Below, in pieces: positions 1 to 6,287 of a stretch of 9,385 nucleotides of DNA. Each line of letters opens with the position of its first letter. Positions within the stretch are counted from its first letter, which is position 1. The translations under genes were made by a program, and so were the position numbers. The notes beneath the pieces are model-generated. The model was given only the letters and a program-made list of their open reading frames with translations, was not told where the DNA came from and searched no databases. The DNA is from Candidatus Pacearchaeota archaeon ex4484_31 (GTDB lineage: Archaea; Nanobdellota; Nanobdellia; Pacearchaeales; UBA284). The stretch covers positions 1-9,385 of the forward strand of contig NJDW01000006.1 in the NCBI GenBank assembly GCA_002254805.1, given 5' to 3'.

Positions 1-19
1 CTGTTTTTGGAATCTTCAT
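1..19 (-). CDS. Start of a gene running off the left edge; possibly ribosomal protein L44e (eL42)
   Basis: Only ATG plus five full codons are inside the window, reading M-K-I-P-K-T. That matches the usual beginning of archaeal L44e (eL42), a zinc-ribbon protein of the large ribosomal subunit. I recall L44e lying next to a GINS gene in some archaea, which would fit the position just downstream of gins51. A TATA-like TTTTAAAA at 41-48 is centred about 25 nt before the ATG, as expected for a leaderless archaeal mRNA and as seen at other genes here. Six residues cannot prove identity. Sequence to the left should read a C-P-x-C zinc ribbon if the call is right. Confidence 0.4.
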
Positions 20-26
20 GCTATCA

Positions 27-48
27 AAAACCTTTTTTGGTTTTAAAA
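27..48 (-). promoter_or_regulatory. TATA-like element and inverted repeat before the left-edge gene
   Basis: TTTTAAAA at 41-48 lies 25 nt before the ATG at 17-19 on the minus strand. It overlaps a perfect inverted repeat, AAAACC (27-32) and GGTTTT (39-44), around six T. The repeat sits between the gins51 stop and the next start. It could be a weak hairpin or a protein site. The promoter call rests on spacing alone. Confidence 0.3.
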
Positions 49-53
49 GCTTT

Positions 54-617
54 CTACTCTATAGCTACAGCCTTCTTATCAGCTATCAAAATCAAGGCAA
101 CTTCCTTTGGCAAGTTTACTATATCGCCTTTCTTGAAAGGTCCTATTTCCTTACCATCAGCATTAACAAAAGCAGGGCTATCCTCAATAAACCTCACCAA
201 GATATTTTTTTCCTCTTTTTTGTTGTTTTCATTTCTGTTAAGCTTATCAAAAATTTCTTTTTGTATCTGCTTTAACTTTTTCAAAACACTTTCAAAAAGT
301 TCTTTTTCATAACTCAACAAATTTTCTGTATCTGTCTTGCTTACTCCTGTTAATGCAGCTGTAAATGCAAGGTTGAGTACTTTTTTTTGTCTTAAAGTAA
401 GTATTTCCTTTACTGTTGTGATTGCATTATCTAGCTGTTTTCTTGTTAGCTTTATCGTATCAGAAAAAAGGTCTTTTCCTTCTTCTCTCTCTAGGATTTT
501 CTTTTTTTCAGCTATGTATTCAGAAACCTCCTCAAGAAAATTTTTTGGCAGCTGCTGTAAAGCCTCGCTATACTTTTCCTTTCTTAAGATGTCATAAATT
601 TCTGGAAAGGTTATCAT
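54..617 (-). CDS. gins51: DNA replication complex GINS subunit, Gins51 type
   Basis: This 187-residue protein is a GINS subunit, part of the CMG replicative helicase (Cdc45/RecJ-like, MCM, GINS) that unwinds DNA at the fork. The order of its domains marks it as Gins51: a helical A domain at residues 1-125, a Lys/Asn/Glu-rich linker around 126-137, and a small beta-rich B domain at 138-187. The A domain holds L-P-x-N-F at 23-27 and R-Q-K-K-V-L-N-L-A at 76-84. The B domain contains D-G-K-E-I-G-P-F-K-K-G-D, a pattern typical of archaeal GINS B domains. Gins23 has the opposite order. Many archaea have only this subunit, forming a homotetramer. The ATG lies 4 nt after the apgM stop, so the two are probably co-transcribed. 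No Shine-Dalgarno is visible. Confidence 0.85.
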   Translation of the reverse strand: MITFPEIYDILRKEKYSEALQQLPKNFLEEVSEYIAEKKKILEREEGKDLFSDTIKLTRKQLDNAITTVKEILTLRQKKVLNLAFTAALTGVSKTDTENLLSYEKELFESVLKKLKQIQKEIFDKLNRNENNKKEEKNILVRFIEDSPAFVNADGKEIGPFKKGDIVNLPKEVALILIADKKAVAIE

Positions 618-621
618 TTTC

Positions 622-1719
622 TTAAGTTTTTAGGTAATGCATAAGCTCTTTACCTTCAAGCCTAAAGCCTCTTTTGCATTCCTTTTCATTGAAATGTCTT
701 ACCTTATCTTTTTTTTCTTTACCATAAACCAAACAAGGAACTGGATCAGCTGAATGAACCCTTAGGCTGCAAGGTGTTGAATGATCTGCTGTTATGCATA
801 AAACAAAATCAGAGTTTTTTAACTTTATTGCTTTCTTAACGATAGAAAATGCTTTATCTATCTTTTCAATTTCCTTTACTTTTTCCATAACATTTCCTTT
901 ATGGCTTGCTTCATCTGGACCTTTTATTTGCAGATAAACATTTTGCCTTGATTCAAGTGCTATTTTCAGCTTTTCTCTTGCATTTCCTTTTACCTTTAAA
1001 ATTTTCATACCTAAAAGTTTAGCAATTCCAAACTCTATTGGCATATCACCGATAAACAACCAATTTCTTAGCTTTCTTAGTTTCGGCAACTTATTACTTG
1101 CTCCTCTCAACAAAATCGTTTTTCCTGGAACCAATTTTTCAAGCTTTTCAACAAAACTATTTATTTTTTCACAGCTTTTCTTATCTCCCTTACACTTAGC
1201 TTTGAAAGGCCTTGGTTTTACTGCCTTTGAAAAATTTCCTATCCTAACATATGAAGGATTTGTGTTAGAAACATTTGGCTTTATTCCTTTAACAACAAGT
1301 ATCGCTCTATACTCTTTTGTTGGAAAAAGCTTGATGTCCTTATCTATCTTGTTTATTTTTTCTATAAGCTTTTTGCTTGGAAGCTTTTCTCTAAAATTTA
1401 CTATTCTTCTTCCTTTTATTCTTGCAAAATTGCATCTGAAATAAACAAAACCTTTTTTTATCTTTATTCCAGCACCTAGTGCTTCGAGTATGCCTCTTCC
1501 TGGATACAAAGAGAGAGGATATCCTAACAAAACAAACTGAGATACTCCGCTTTCAGGAGCAATTCCTTTTATCGGCCAGAGTAAGCCACAAGAGCTCATA
1601 GAAGCAAGAAAGTCAAGATTTTTTGTGTTAGCATACTCTAAAGGAGTTTTAAAATCTAGTTGCTTATAGCTTTTATCACCAACACCATCAAGTATCACAA
1701 GAATTATTCTCTTTTTCAT
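622..1719 (-). CDS. apgM: Archaeal-type cofactor-independent phosphoglycerate mutase
   Basis: ApgM interconverts 3- and 2-phosphoglycerate in glycolysis and gluconeogenesis, in the cytoplasm, without 2,3-bisphosphoglycerate. It belongs to the alkaline phosphatase superfamily and uses two metal ions. Visible motifs are the N-terminal I-L-D-G-V-G-D (D11), the nucleophile segment A-P-E-S-G around S57 followed by L-G-Y and P-G-R-G-I-L-E-A-L-G (73-82), D269-E-A-S-H273, T-A-D-H-S-T-P (D312, H313) and H322-S-A-D-P-V-P. All likely metal ligands are present. At 365 residues it is somewhat short for the family (about 400). The nucleophile is followed by Gly, where the homologs I recall have Asp (S-D-T-A-H). 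The start has no Shine-Dalgarno, and an A/T-rich element at 1741-1748 about 25 nt upstream could be its TATA box. Confidence 0.88.
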   Translation of the reverse strand: MKKRIILVILDGVGDKSYKQLDFKTPLEYANTKNLDFLASMSSCGLLWPIKGIAPESGVSQFVLLGYPLSLYPGRGILEALGAGIKIKKGFVYFRCNFARIKGRRIVNFREKLPSKKLIEKINKIDKDIKLFPTKEYRAILVVKGIKPNVSNTNPSYVRIGNFSKAVKPRPFKAKCKGDKKSCEKINSFVEKLEKLVPGKTILLRGASNKLPKLRKLRNWLFIGDMPIEFGIAKLLGMKILKVKGNAREKLKIALESRQNVYLQIKGPDEASHKGNVMEKVKEIEKIDKAFSIVKKAIKLKNSDFVLCITADHSTPCSLRVHSADPVPCLVYGKEKKDKVRHFNEKECKRGFRLEGKELMHYLKT

Positions 1720-1768
1720 AGCTAAAAAAGTCTTTTATGTTTTTTAATCTTTCTTTTTCCAAAAAGTT

Positions 1769-1779
1769 TTTATACTTTA
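1769..1779 (+). promoter_or_regulatory. TATA element in the apgM / membrane-protein divergent region
   Basis: TTTTATACTTT lies about 45 nt before the plus-strand ATG. That would leave a leader of about 20 nt, enough to hold the Shine-Dalgarno sequence at 1807-1814. Its complement reads as a TATA box toward apgM as well, so this 97-bp gap may be a shared divergent promoter. Confidence 0.45.
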
Positions 1780-1806
1780 ATAATAAAAGAGAAATAATAA
1801 AAAAAT

Positions 1807-1814
1807 AAAGGAGG
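1807..1814 (+). promoter_or_regulatory. Shine-Dalgarno AAAGGAGG
   Basis: This is the only strong Shine-Dalgarno sequence before a gene in the window. It lies 2 nt before the ATG at 1817 and 5 nt before the in-frame ATG at 1820, so the second ATG is the better-spaced start. The other starts lack one and carry TATA elements close by, which suggests leaderless mRNAs. Confidence 0.75.
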
Positions 1815-1816
1815 AT

Positions 1817-2206
1817 ATGATGGGAGCAAGCAAAACAGGTTTTATTCTTGGGTTGATAGGAGGTATATTTGGAATTTTAGCAGGAATCCTCTTTGTGGCT
1901 GGTGGACTATGGATGGCAAGGTTAGCTCCTTTCAAAGTTCCTGGTATATTTAGTGGAACCTATACAGGAATAGGAATCTGGTGGATAATTTCAGCAGTGC
2001 TTGTGATAGTTTTTTCTACCTGGATGAAAGTTCCAGAGAAATGCAAGATAGGTGGAATACTAACATTGATATTTAGTGTTATAGGTGGAGGAACAATTCT
2101 CGGTATGATCGGTGGAATTTTTGGAATAGTGGAAGGAAGTAAAACTGAACAATACAAAGGAGCTAATGTCAGTAACTTGCCCTATCCGCCCTATCCAAGA
2201 ACTTAA
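1817..2206 (+). CDS. Small membrane protein, DUF4064-like
   Basis: This 129-residue protein has three likely membrane helices, at about residues 8-32, 51-69 and 77-105. The first and last hold the same glycine-rich string I-G-G-I-F-G-I (14-20 and 98-104), which points to an internal duplication. The short cytosolic-type tail ends in a Pro/Tyr-rich P-Y-P-P-Y-P. The glycine zipper pattern resembles DUF4064 membrane proteins, which have no assigned function. The coordinates take the outer ATG, but the ATG at 1820 is better spaced from the Shine-Dalgarno sequence. It is the first gene of a plus-strand run, with the next gene 28 nt downstream. The coding call is firm; the family call is from recall of the pattern. 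Confidence 0.72.
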   Translation: MMGASKTGFILGLIGGIFGILAGILFVAGGLWMARLAPFKVPGIFSGTYTGIGIWWIISAVLVIVFSTWMKVPEKCKIGGILTLIFSVIGGGTILGMIGGIFGIVEGSKTEQYKGANVSNLPYPPYPRT

Positions 2207-2234
2207 GTAGCAAGAAAAAAAGGCAAATCAAAAA

Positions 2235-3065
2235 ATGCTAAAAGCAGAAGAAATAGTAAAGAAAAGCTTTAGTGCTTGGGCCAACAATTTCATAATTGTT
2301 TTACCTTTTGTTTTTTCTGCTCTTGCTAATGTAATACTGATTGTTCCTTTCTTTGTTTCTATTATTTTTTCTATTGCTCCTCTTAGTTTCGTTAGAGCTA
2401 ACATAGGAAAATTTAGTTCAATAACCAGCTTAACAGGACTGATAACAAATGCAAAAAGTTTTCTTAGTCCTTCATTTCTTGTTTATGGAGTAATATTCCT
2501 TGTGGCATCGCTTTTCATAAACGCATATTTTTCTGCAGGTGCTACAGGAATGGCAAAAGAAATATGGAAAGGCAGGAAAATTTCTCTTAACACAATGCAT
2601 AAGTACGGAAAATACTTCTATTGGAGATATCTCAAAGCACTTTCTCTTCTTGTTCTTATCATCATAGGAATTTTTGCTGCTGTAGCAGGAACTTTCTCTT
2701 TACCTTTTTTCATAACAAAAAATCCTGGATGGATTCCCCTCTTGATTCTTGGAATGCTTATTTCCTTCTTCTTGGCAATATTTTTCAGTTTAACACTTTT
2801 TTGTCTCGTAGCAGAAAATTCAAGTGTAAAGAAAAGTATAAGCAAAAGCTGTCAGCTAGTAAGGAAAAACTACTTCTCGTTCCTTGGCATTCTCATGTTA
2901 TTTGGATTAATGATAGGCGGAACAAGTATGATAACTCGTATAATTCCATTTATAGGAGGAAGAATAAGCACCCTAGCAAACCTTCTCATTTTCAGACCAG
3001 TTTTGACAATAGCCATGATGCTTTTTGTTCTTGATAGAAGTAAAAGCAAATTTAAAAGAAGATAA
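2235..3065 (+). CDS. Polytopic membrane protein, DUF7847 / GPDPase-membrane-domain-like
   Basis: This 276-residue protein has about six membrane helices (roughly residues 19-48, 80-102, 134-160, 166-195, 212-235 and 245-267) and a basic C-terminus (S-K-S-K-F-K-R-R). The segment after helix 2 (A-T-G-M-A-K-E-I-W-K-G-R-K around 103-115) and the segment before helix 5 (V-K-K-S-I-S-K-S-C-Q-L-V-R-K-N) match the layout of archaeal polytopic proteins grouped as DUF7847 or as glycerophosphodiester phosphodiesterase membrane domains. No catalytic motif is visible and the function is unknown. It starts 28 nt after the DUF4064-like gene, so the two are probably co-transcribed. The next gene, ftsY, has its own TATA element. 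Confidence 0.75.
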   Translation: MLKAEEIVKKSFSAWANNFIIVLPFVFSALANVILIVPFFVSIIFSIAPLSFVRANIGKFSSITSLTGLITNAKSFLSPSFLVYGVIFLVASLFINAYFSAGATGMAKEIWKGRKISLNTMHKYGKYFYWRYLKALSLLVLIIIGIFAAVAGTFSLPFFITKNPGWIPLLILGMLISFFLAIFFSLTLFCLVAENSSVKKSISKSCQLVRKNYFSFLGILMLFGLMIGGTSMITRIIPFIGGRISTLANLLIFRPVLTIAMMLFVLDRSKSKFKRR

Positions 3066-3080
3066 TAGATGCTAAATAAG

Positions 3081-3088
3081 CTATAAAT
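3081..3088 (+). promoter_or_regulatory. ftsY TATA element
   Basis: CTATAAAT is centred about 32 nt before the ftsY ATG and is preceded by AAG, so the stretch reads AAGCTATAAAT. The srp54 promoter has the very similar AAGCTTATAAAT. A start of transcription about 26 nt downstream would leave a leader of only around six bases. Confidence 0.55.
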
Positions 3089-3091
3089 TTT

Positions 3092-3110
3092 AAAAAAGCT
3101 TTGCTTTTTT
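3092..3110 (+). repeat. Inverted repeat AAAAAAGC-TTT-GCTTTTTT between TATA and ftsY start
   Basis: Two perfect 8-base arms (3092-3099 and 3103-3110) flank a 3-base loop, followed by one more T. As RNA it would be a short hairpin ending in a U-run, which could terminate the upstream membrane-protein transcript. It also occupies the region between the ftsY TATA element and the expected start of transcription, where a bound protein could block the promoter. The sequence cannot decide between these. Confidence 0.4.
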
Positions 3111-3116
3111 TACATT

Positions 3117-4109
3117 ATGTTCAGATTTTTGAAAGAAAAATTGAGTAAGCTGTTGAAAAAAACAGAAAAAGAAATAGAAAAGGCAGCGGAAGCTGAAAAA
3201 GAAAAGATAGAAAAGGAAAGGGAAAAAGAAAGAAAGGTTGGTGTTATAGGCAAGATAAAAAAAATAATTACTTTAACAAAGCTCAACGAGGAAGTTTTTG
3301 AAAAATTTTTCTCTGAGTTTGAAGAACTGCTTATTGAAAATAACGTTGCTATAGAAGCTATAGACTTCTTGCATGAAAAACTAAGGAAAGAGCTCGTTGG
3401 TAAAGAAATAGAAAGGAAGAAGGTAAAAGAAGCTTTAGAAAGAAGTTTAAAAGAAGCTTTAAGCTCCTTGTTGCTTGAACCTTTTGATTTGATAGAGGAA
3501 ATAAAGAGGAGTGAAAAACCTTATGTTATAGTTTTTTTCGGAATAAACGGAGTAGGAAAAACCTTAACGATAGCTAAGATTGCTAAGCTGTTAAAGAAAA
3601 ACAAAATTACTGTTGTTCTTGCAGCTTCTGACACTTTTAGGGCAGCAGCCATAGAGCAGTTAGAAAAACATAGCAATGCTTTAAACATAAAGATGATAAA
3701 GCATAAGTATGGAGCTGATCCAGCAGCTGTTGCTTTTGATGCAATAAAACATGCAAAAGCAAGAAACATTGATTGCGTACTTATAGATACTGCTGGAAGA
3801 ATGCACACAAAAAAAGATTTGATGGAAGAAATGAAAAAAATATGTAAAGTAAGTAAGCCGAACCTAAAAATCTTTGTTGCAGAATCTGTTGTTGGAAACG
3901 ATGCGATAGAACAAGCTAAAGCTTTTGATGAAGCTGTTGGAATAGATTGCATAGTATTAACAAAATTTGATGTTGATGAAAAAGGAGGTGCTTGCATTTC
4001 TATAGGCTATGTAACAAACAAACCAATACTATTTTTAGGAACAGGCCAAAGCTATGATGATCTAAAGCCTTTTAACAAGGAAGAAATAATCAATGCTTTA
4101 TTCTCCTAA
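3117..4109 (+). CDS. ftsY: Signal recognition particle receptor FtsY
   Basis: FtsY is the SRP receptor GTPase. At the membrane it pairs with SRP54 and hands translating ribosomes to the Sec translocon. The 330-residue protein has a charged Lys/Glu coiled N-terminus (about 5-40), an N domain (41-130) and a G domain. The G motifs are G-I-N-G-V-G-K-T (142-149), D-T-F-R (172-175), D-T-A-G-R (224-228), T-K-F-D (282-285) and G-T-G-Q (308-311). Two deviations stand out: the P-loop continues T-L-T where T-T-T is usual, and the D-A-x-x-G segment reads A-E-S-V-V-G-N-D. The A domain is short, as in other archaea. It follows two membrane-protein genes after 51 nt that contain its own TATA element. Its stop overlaps the convergent gene by 4 bp. 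Confidence 0.95.
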   Translation: MFRFLKEKLSKLLKKTEKEIEKAAEAEKEKIEKEREKERKVGVIGKIKKIITLTKLNEEVFEKFFSEFEELLIENNVAIEAIDFLHEKLRKELVGKEIERKKVKEALERSLKEALSSLLLEPFDLIEEIKRSEKPYVIVFFGINGVGKTLTIAKIAKLLKKNKITVVLAASDTFRAAAIEQLEKHSNALNIKMIKHKYGADPAAVAFDAIKHAKARNIDCVLIDTAGRMHTKKDLMEEMKKICKVSKPNLKIFVAESVVGNDAIEQAKAFDEAVGIDCIVLTKFDVDEKGGACISIGYVTNKPILFLGTGQSYDDLKPFNKEEIINALFS

Positions 4110-4681
4110 CTTTTTAACTTTTTTATTATTCTTTCATAACCTTCTTTTTCTACGATTTTCCATGCTCTGCTGTAATCTTTTGAAAACCTTACCAGCTTAA
4201 TATTTCTTTTCAATCTTTTTTCATCAAAAAACTTTAGGTAGATATGCCAATGAATTGCATGAATTAAAACATGCAACTTTGTTTTTTCTGATTCATTTTT
4301 ATACTTTCTTTTGATATAACTTAACACTTTTCTTGTTTTTTCTTTGTTCCCTTCTTCACTCAGCAACCTATGTATCAATTCGTGAACAAGAACATCAATA
4401 AAATAATCTTTTTCTTTATAGACAGGCATTGTCAAGGGATCAGAAAAAGGCTTGCATTTTCCAACAACATAACAATAAATAATTTTCGATTTCCACCTTA
4501 AACCAGTTACTCTAGAAAGTTCTTTAAATATTTTCCTTTCATTCTTTCTCCATAATTTTTCCACTTCTTTAATGTAATTAAGTACCTCTTCTGTAGAAGG
4601 ATATTTGCTTACTTCTTCCATCCATTTTTTCCACCGTTGGTCATAAATCCAAGAGTATCTGAAAATTACTTTAGGTATCAT
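4106..4681 (-). CDS. Putative small zinc metallopeptidase (HELIH)
   Basis: This 191-residue protein has H100-E-L-I-H104 inside V-L-V-H-E-L-I-H-R-L-L, the helix of a zincin-type active site with two histidine ligands and a catalytic glutamate. Candidates for the third ligand lie in the His-rich L-H-V-L-I-H-A-I-H-W-H-I (about 136-147). The N-terminus is rich in Trp and basic residues, and P-L-T-M-P precedes the active-site helix. There is no signal peptide or membrane helix, so it is probably cytosolic. I cannot place it in a named family. The start is the ATG at 4681: a TTTATAAT box lies 25 nt upstream, while the longer frame would begin with TTG at 4720 and run through that box. The gene converges on ftsY with a 4-bp overlap. 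Confidence 0.7.
   Translation of the reverse strand: MIPKVIFRYSWIYDQRWKKWMEEVSKYPSTEEVLNYIKEVEKLWRKNERKIFKELSRVTGLRWKSKIIYCYVVGKCKPFSDPLTMPVYKEKDYFIDVLVHELIHRLLSEEGNKEKTRKVLSYIKRKYKNESEKTKLHVLIHAIHWHIYLKFFDEKRLKRNIKLVRFSKDYSRAWKIVEKEGYERIIKKLKS
4111..4149 (+). terminator. T-run terminator of ftsY
   Basis: Runs of 5, 6 and 5 T (4111-4115, 4119-4124, 4145-4149) begin two bases after the ftsY stop, the pattern expected for an archaeal intrinsic terminator. The stretch is also the C-terminal coding region of the opposing metallopeptidase gene, where the first two runs read as lysine codons. Confidence 0.55.
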
Positions 4682-4702
4682 AGTAAAAAAAGTAAACTGT
4701 AT

Positions 4703-4710
4703 ATTATAAA
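4703..4710 (-). promoter_or_regulatory. TATA box of the metallopeptidase gene
   Basis: TTTATAAT on the minus strand is centred about 25 nt before the ATG at 4681, the spacing for a leaderless archaeal transcript. The same octamer lies before the double-tunnel gene. It decides the start codon of the metallopeptidase gene. Confidence 0.55.
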
Positions 4711-4748
4711 AATTTTGCAAATAAGTCTCAAACTCCTTAGTACTATTA

Positions 4749-4765
4749 GCTTTATGAAATAAAGC
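4749..4765. repeat. Palindrome GCTTTAT-gaa-ATAAAGC
   Basis: Seven-base perfect arms around three bases, about 70 bp upstream of the metallopeptidase start. It has the same 7+3+7 build as the TATA palindrome at 6254-6270. It may be a regulator site or an AT-rich chance match. Confidence 0.35.
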
Positions 4766-4952
4766 AACTGAAATTCTCGATTTTGCAACAAGTTTGACAG
4801 TGAACTTTTCTATGCAAGAGATAATCTATGTTTGAGATAACCGTTAATAATTAACCTTCTCGTCTTTGCTTTTTCTAAAAATTCTTTTTTTACTTTGTTA
4901 CTTTTTACTAAAGAACTGTCAAGTTTCACTGAAAGTTTTTCTCAGGAAAAAT

Positions 4953-6233
4953 TTATTCAATGCCAAGCCAATCCTGCTTAGTAAGTTGAGAAGGCTTAAG
5001 TTCTGGGAACCTTTCTATCAAAGTTTTAGTAAGTTTTGCTATATCCTCTACAATTTCTTCTTCTCTCCCTACTTCAGGTTTGTACCTTCCTGTATATTCA
5101 ACTTCTAGCTGGTAAAGAGTCCCTGGCAATCCAAGACAACAATCTAAGGAAATATGATAAAACCGGCGGGTTTGTGGATTTTCAACCCAAAAAGCTTTTC
5201 TCATTCTATAAAGTTCTCCTTGTAATTGAGCAGATCTTATCAACCTTGAATTGACTGGTACAACATCTCCTTTTTTCTCTTTTCTTTTAAGAATGCAGTT
5301 CAATCCAAATGGATCTCTTATAATTTCAGGATTACCTTTCCTTACAATTTCTGCCTCATTTCCTCTAAACATTGCCTTAAATAAACCTTTGCTATTTCTA
5401 TAATATTTGTTGATACTTGCGGATTCAAAAGTATAAGGAAAATGTTGTGGTAATCTAAACTCGGAGTTTCTGTCCTTAAAAAATTGTTTAATTCTTTGAA
5501 AAATTTCTTCGGTATCTACTTCTAATTTTGCTTCTATTTCATATCCCTTAAGTTCTTTATGAAATGGTTTACCAGATGTTCTTACATGATATAATCCAAT
5601 GAGATTGTAAGCTGTAAATTTTTTTGAAATAACGGGGACTGCATTCGTTTCTTGAAGTATTTCTCTTATCAAATTATCAAAATACTTGTCTGGTTTCTCT
5701 TTTTTTATTTCCACCCTTGCATAATCATTTTCTCTTCCTATCTCAACTGCCTCTTTTTGATCTTTAGGGAAAAAGAAATACTTTATATTGGTATCGTAAG
5801 TTATGCGAATCTTTCTAGTATTTTTTGGAATATAGTGCTGACGAAGATATTCAATTAATACATATGGTCGCAAAGGAATTTCTGAGAACGAATATCTTTC
5901 ATTTATAATTTTTGTGGCTTCTTCTAATGTAGCTTTTAATCTAATCTTTTGCTTATCTTTGTTACTTCCTCTTTTCAAATCTAAAAAAAATATACTGTCA
6001 TCCATAACAGGAGACTTAGGTGAGTTTGGTAAATATCTCCTTGCTTTTATTGAAAATTCAAAAGGCACGACATGCTCTTCATTATTAAAGTATATTGTTT
6101 GAACATATTCATTATCGGAAAATATTTTCCTCTCTACATAAGGAGAAATTCTATCTAAAAAATTTTCATCCAGATGAACTATATACCTCTCTTCTGTTCT
6201 TATGGGCAGATCAATTTTTATTTTATCTTTCAT
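4953..6233 (-). CDS. Tandem triphosphate-tunnel protein: VTC-like half plus CYTH-like half
   Basis: This 426-residue soluble protein appears to hold two triphosphate tunnel domains. These are eight-stranded barrels lined with charged residues that bind polyphosphate or nucleoside triphosphates with metal. The first half (about 10-215) follows the VTC plan: E-E-R-Y-I-V (14-19), T-I-Y-F-N (46-50), K-A-R-R-Y (63-67), L-D-L-K-R-G (84-89), I-R-L-K (97-100), R-I-T-Y-D-T (143-148), V-E-I-K-K-E (174-179) and K-K-F-T-A-Y (204-209). The second half (about 229-420) opens with the CYTH signature E-I-E-A-K-L (232-237), then L-K-R-K-E-K (315-320), L-D-C-C-L-G-L (363-369), L-E-V-E-Y (376-380) and the terminal K-P-S-Q-L. 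Known relatives make or cut polyphosphate, cut thiamine triphosphate, or make cAMP; which applies is unknown. A TATA box lies about 28 nt before the ATG. The domain calls are from motif order by eye. Confidence 0.72.
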   Translation of the reverse strand: MKDKIKIDLPIRTEERYIVHLDENFLDRISPYVERKIFSDNEYVQTIYFNNEEHVVPFEFSIKARRYLPNSPKSPVMDDSIFFLDLKRGSNKDKQKIRLKATLEEATKIINERYSFSEIPLRPYVLIEYLRQHYIPKNTRKIRITYDTNIKYFFFPKDQKEAVEIGRENDYARVEIKKEKPDKYFDNLIREILQETNAVPVISKKFTAYNLIGLYHVRTSGKPFHKELKGYEIEAKLEVDTEEIFQRIKQFFKDRNSEFRLPQHFPYTFESASINKYYRNSKGLFKAMFRGNEAEIVRKGNPEIIRDPFGLNCILKRKEKKGDVVPVNSRLIRSAQLQGELYRMRKAFWVENPQTRRFYHISLDCCLGLPGTLYQLEVEYTGRYKPEVGREEEIVEDIAKLTKTLIERFPELKPSQLTKQDWLGIE

Positions 6234-6253
6234 GGTATTATTAAATAGGGTTG

Positions 6254-6270
6254 AAAGATTATAAATCTTT
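6254..6270. promoter_or_regulatory. Palindromic TATA element AAAGATT-ATA-AATCTTT
   Basis: Seven-base arms (6254-6260 and 6264-6270) flank ATA. On the minus strand it reads TTTATAAT, centred about 28 nt before the double-tunnel ATG, so it is that gene's likely promoter with a near-leaderless mRNA. On the plus strand it reads TTATAAAT, the same octamer as in the srp54 promoter, so it could also fire toward srp54 and start a transcript near 6288. Confidence 0.5.
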
Positions 6271-6287
6271 TGAAAGTGCTTAAAGAT

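Larger units (their letters stand above)
4682..4952. other. Intergenic region, 271 bp
   Basis: Besides the promoter at 4703-4710, this stretch holds two palindromes: GCTTTAT-gaa-ATAAAGC (4749-4765) and GTTAAT-a-ATTAAC (4843-4855). TTGACAGT near 4796 and its complement ACTGTCAA near 4916 form a distant inverted pair. A T-rich tract runs over about 4865-4907, and a 6-bp stem, TTTTTC-tcag-GAAAAA (4936-4951), follows directly after the double-tunnel stop codon. I found no convincing reading frame and no tRNA-like fold. Confidence 0.5.

Noticed and set aside
2621..3034. Plus-strand frame shifted within the polytopic membrane gene
   Set aside because: The composition (Ser, Cys, His, Asn rich) is unlike the neighbours, and the other frame gives clean membrane helices.
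3521..3997. Long minus-strand frame opposite ftsY
   Set aside because: It lies wholly inside the conserved G domain of FtsY, has no family features and reads as the complement of its Lys/Ala/Ile codons.
4682..4720. N-terminal extension of the metallopeptidase by 13 residues
   Set aside because: It begins with TTG and would translate through the TTTATAAT box that lies 25 nt before a good ATG at 4681.
4866..5108. Small plus-strand gene before the end of the double-tunnel gene
   Set aside because: Half of it lies opposite the conserved C-terminus of that gene and the rest is a T-rich tract giving Phe/Leu by composition.
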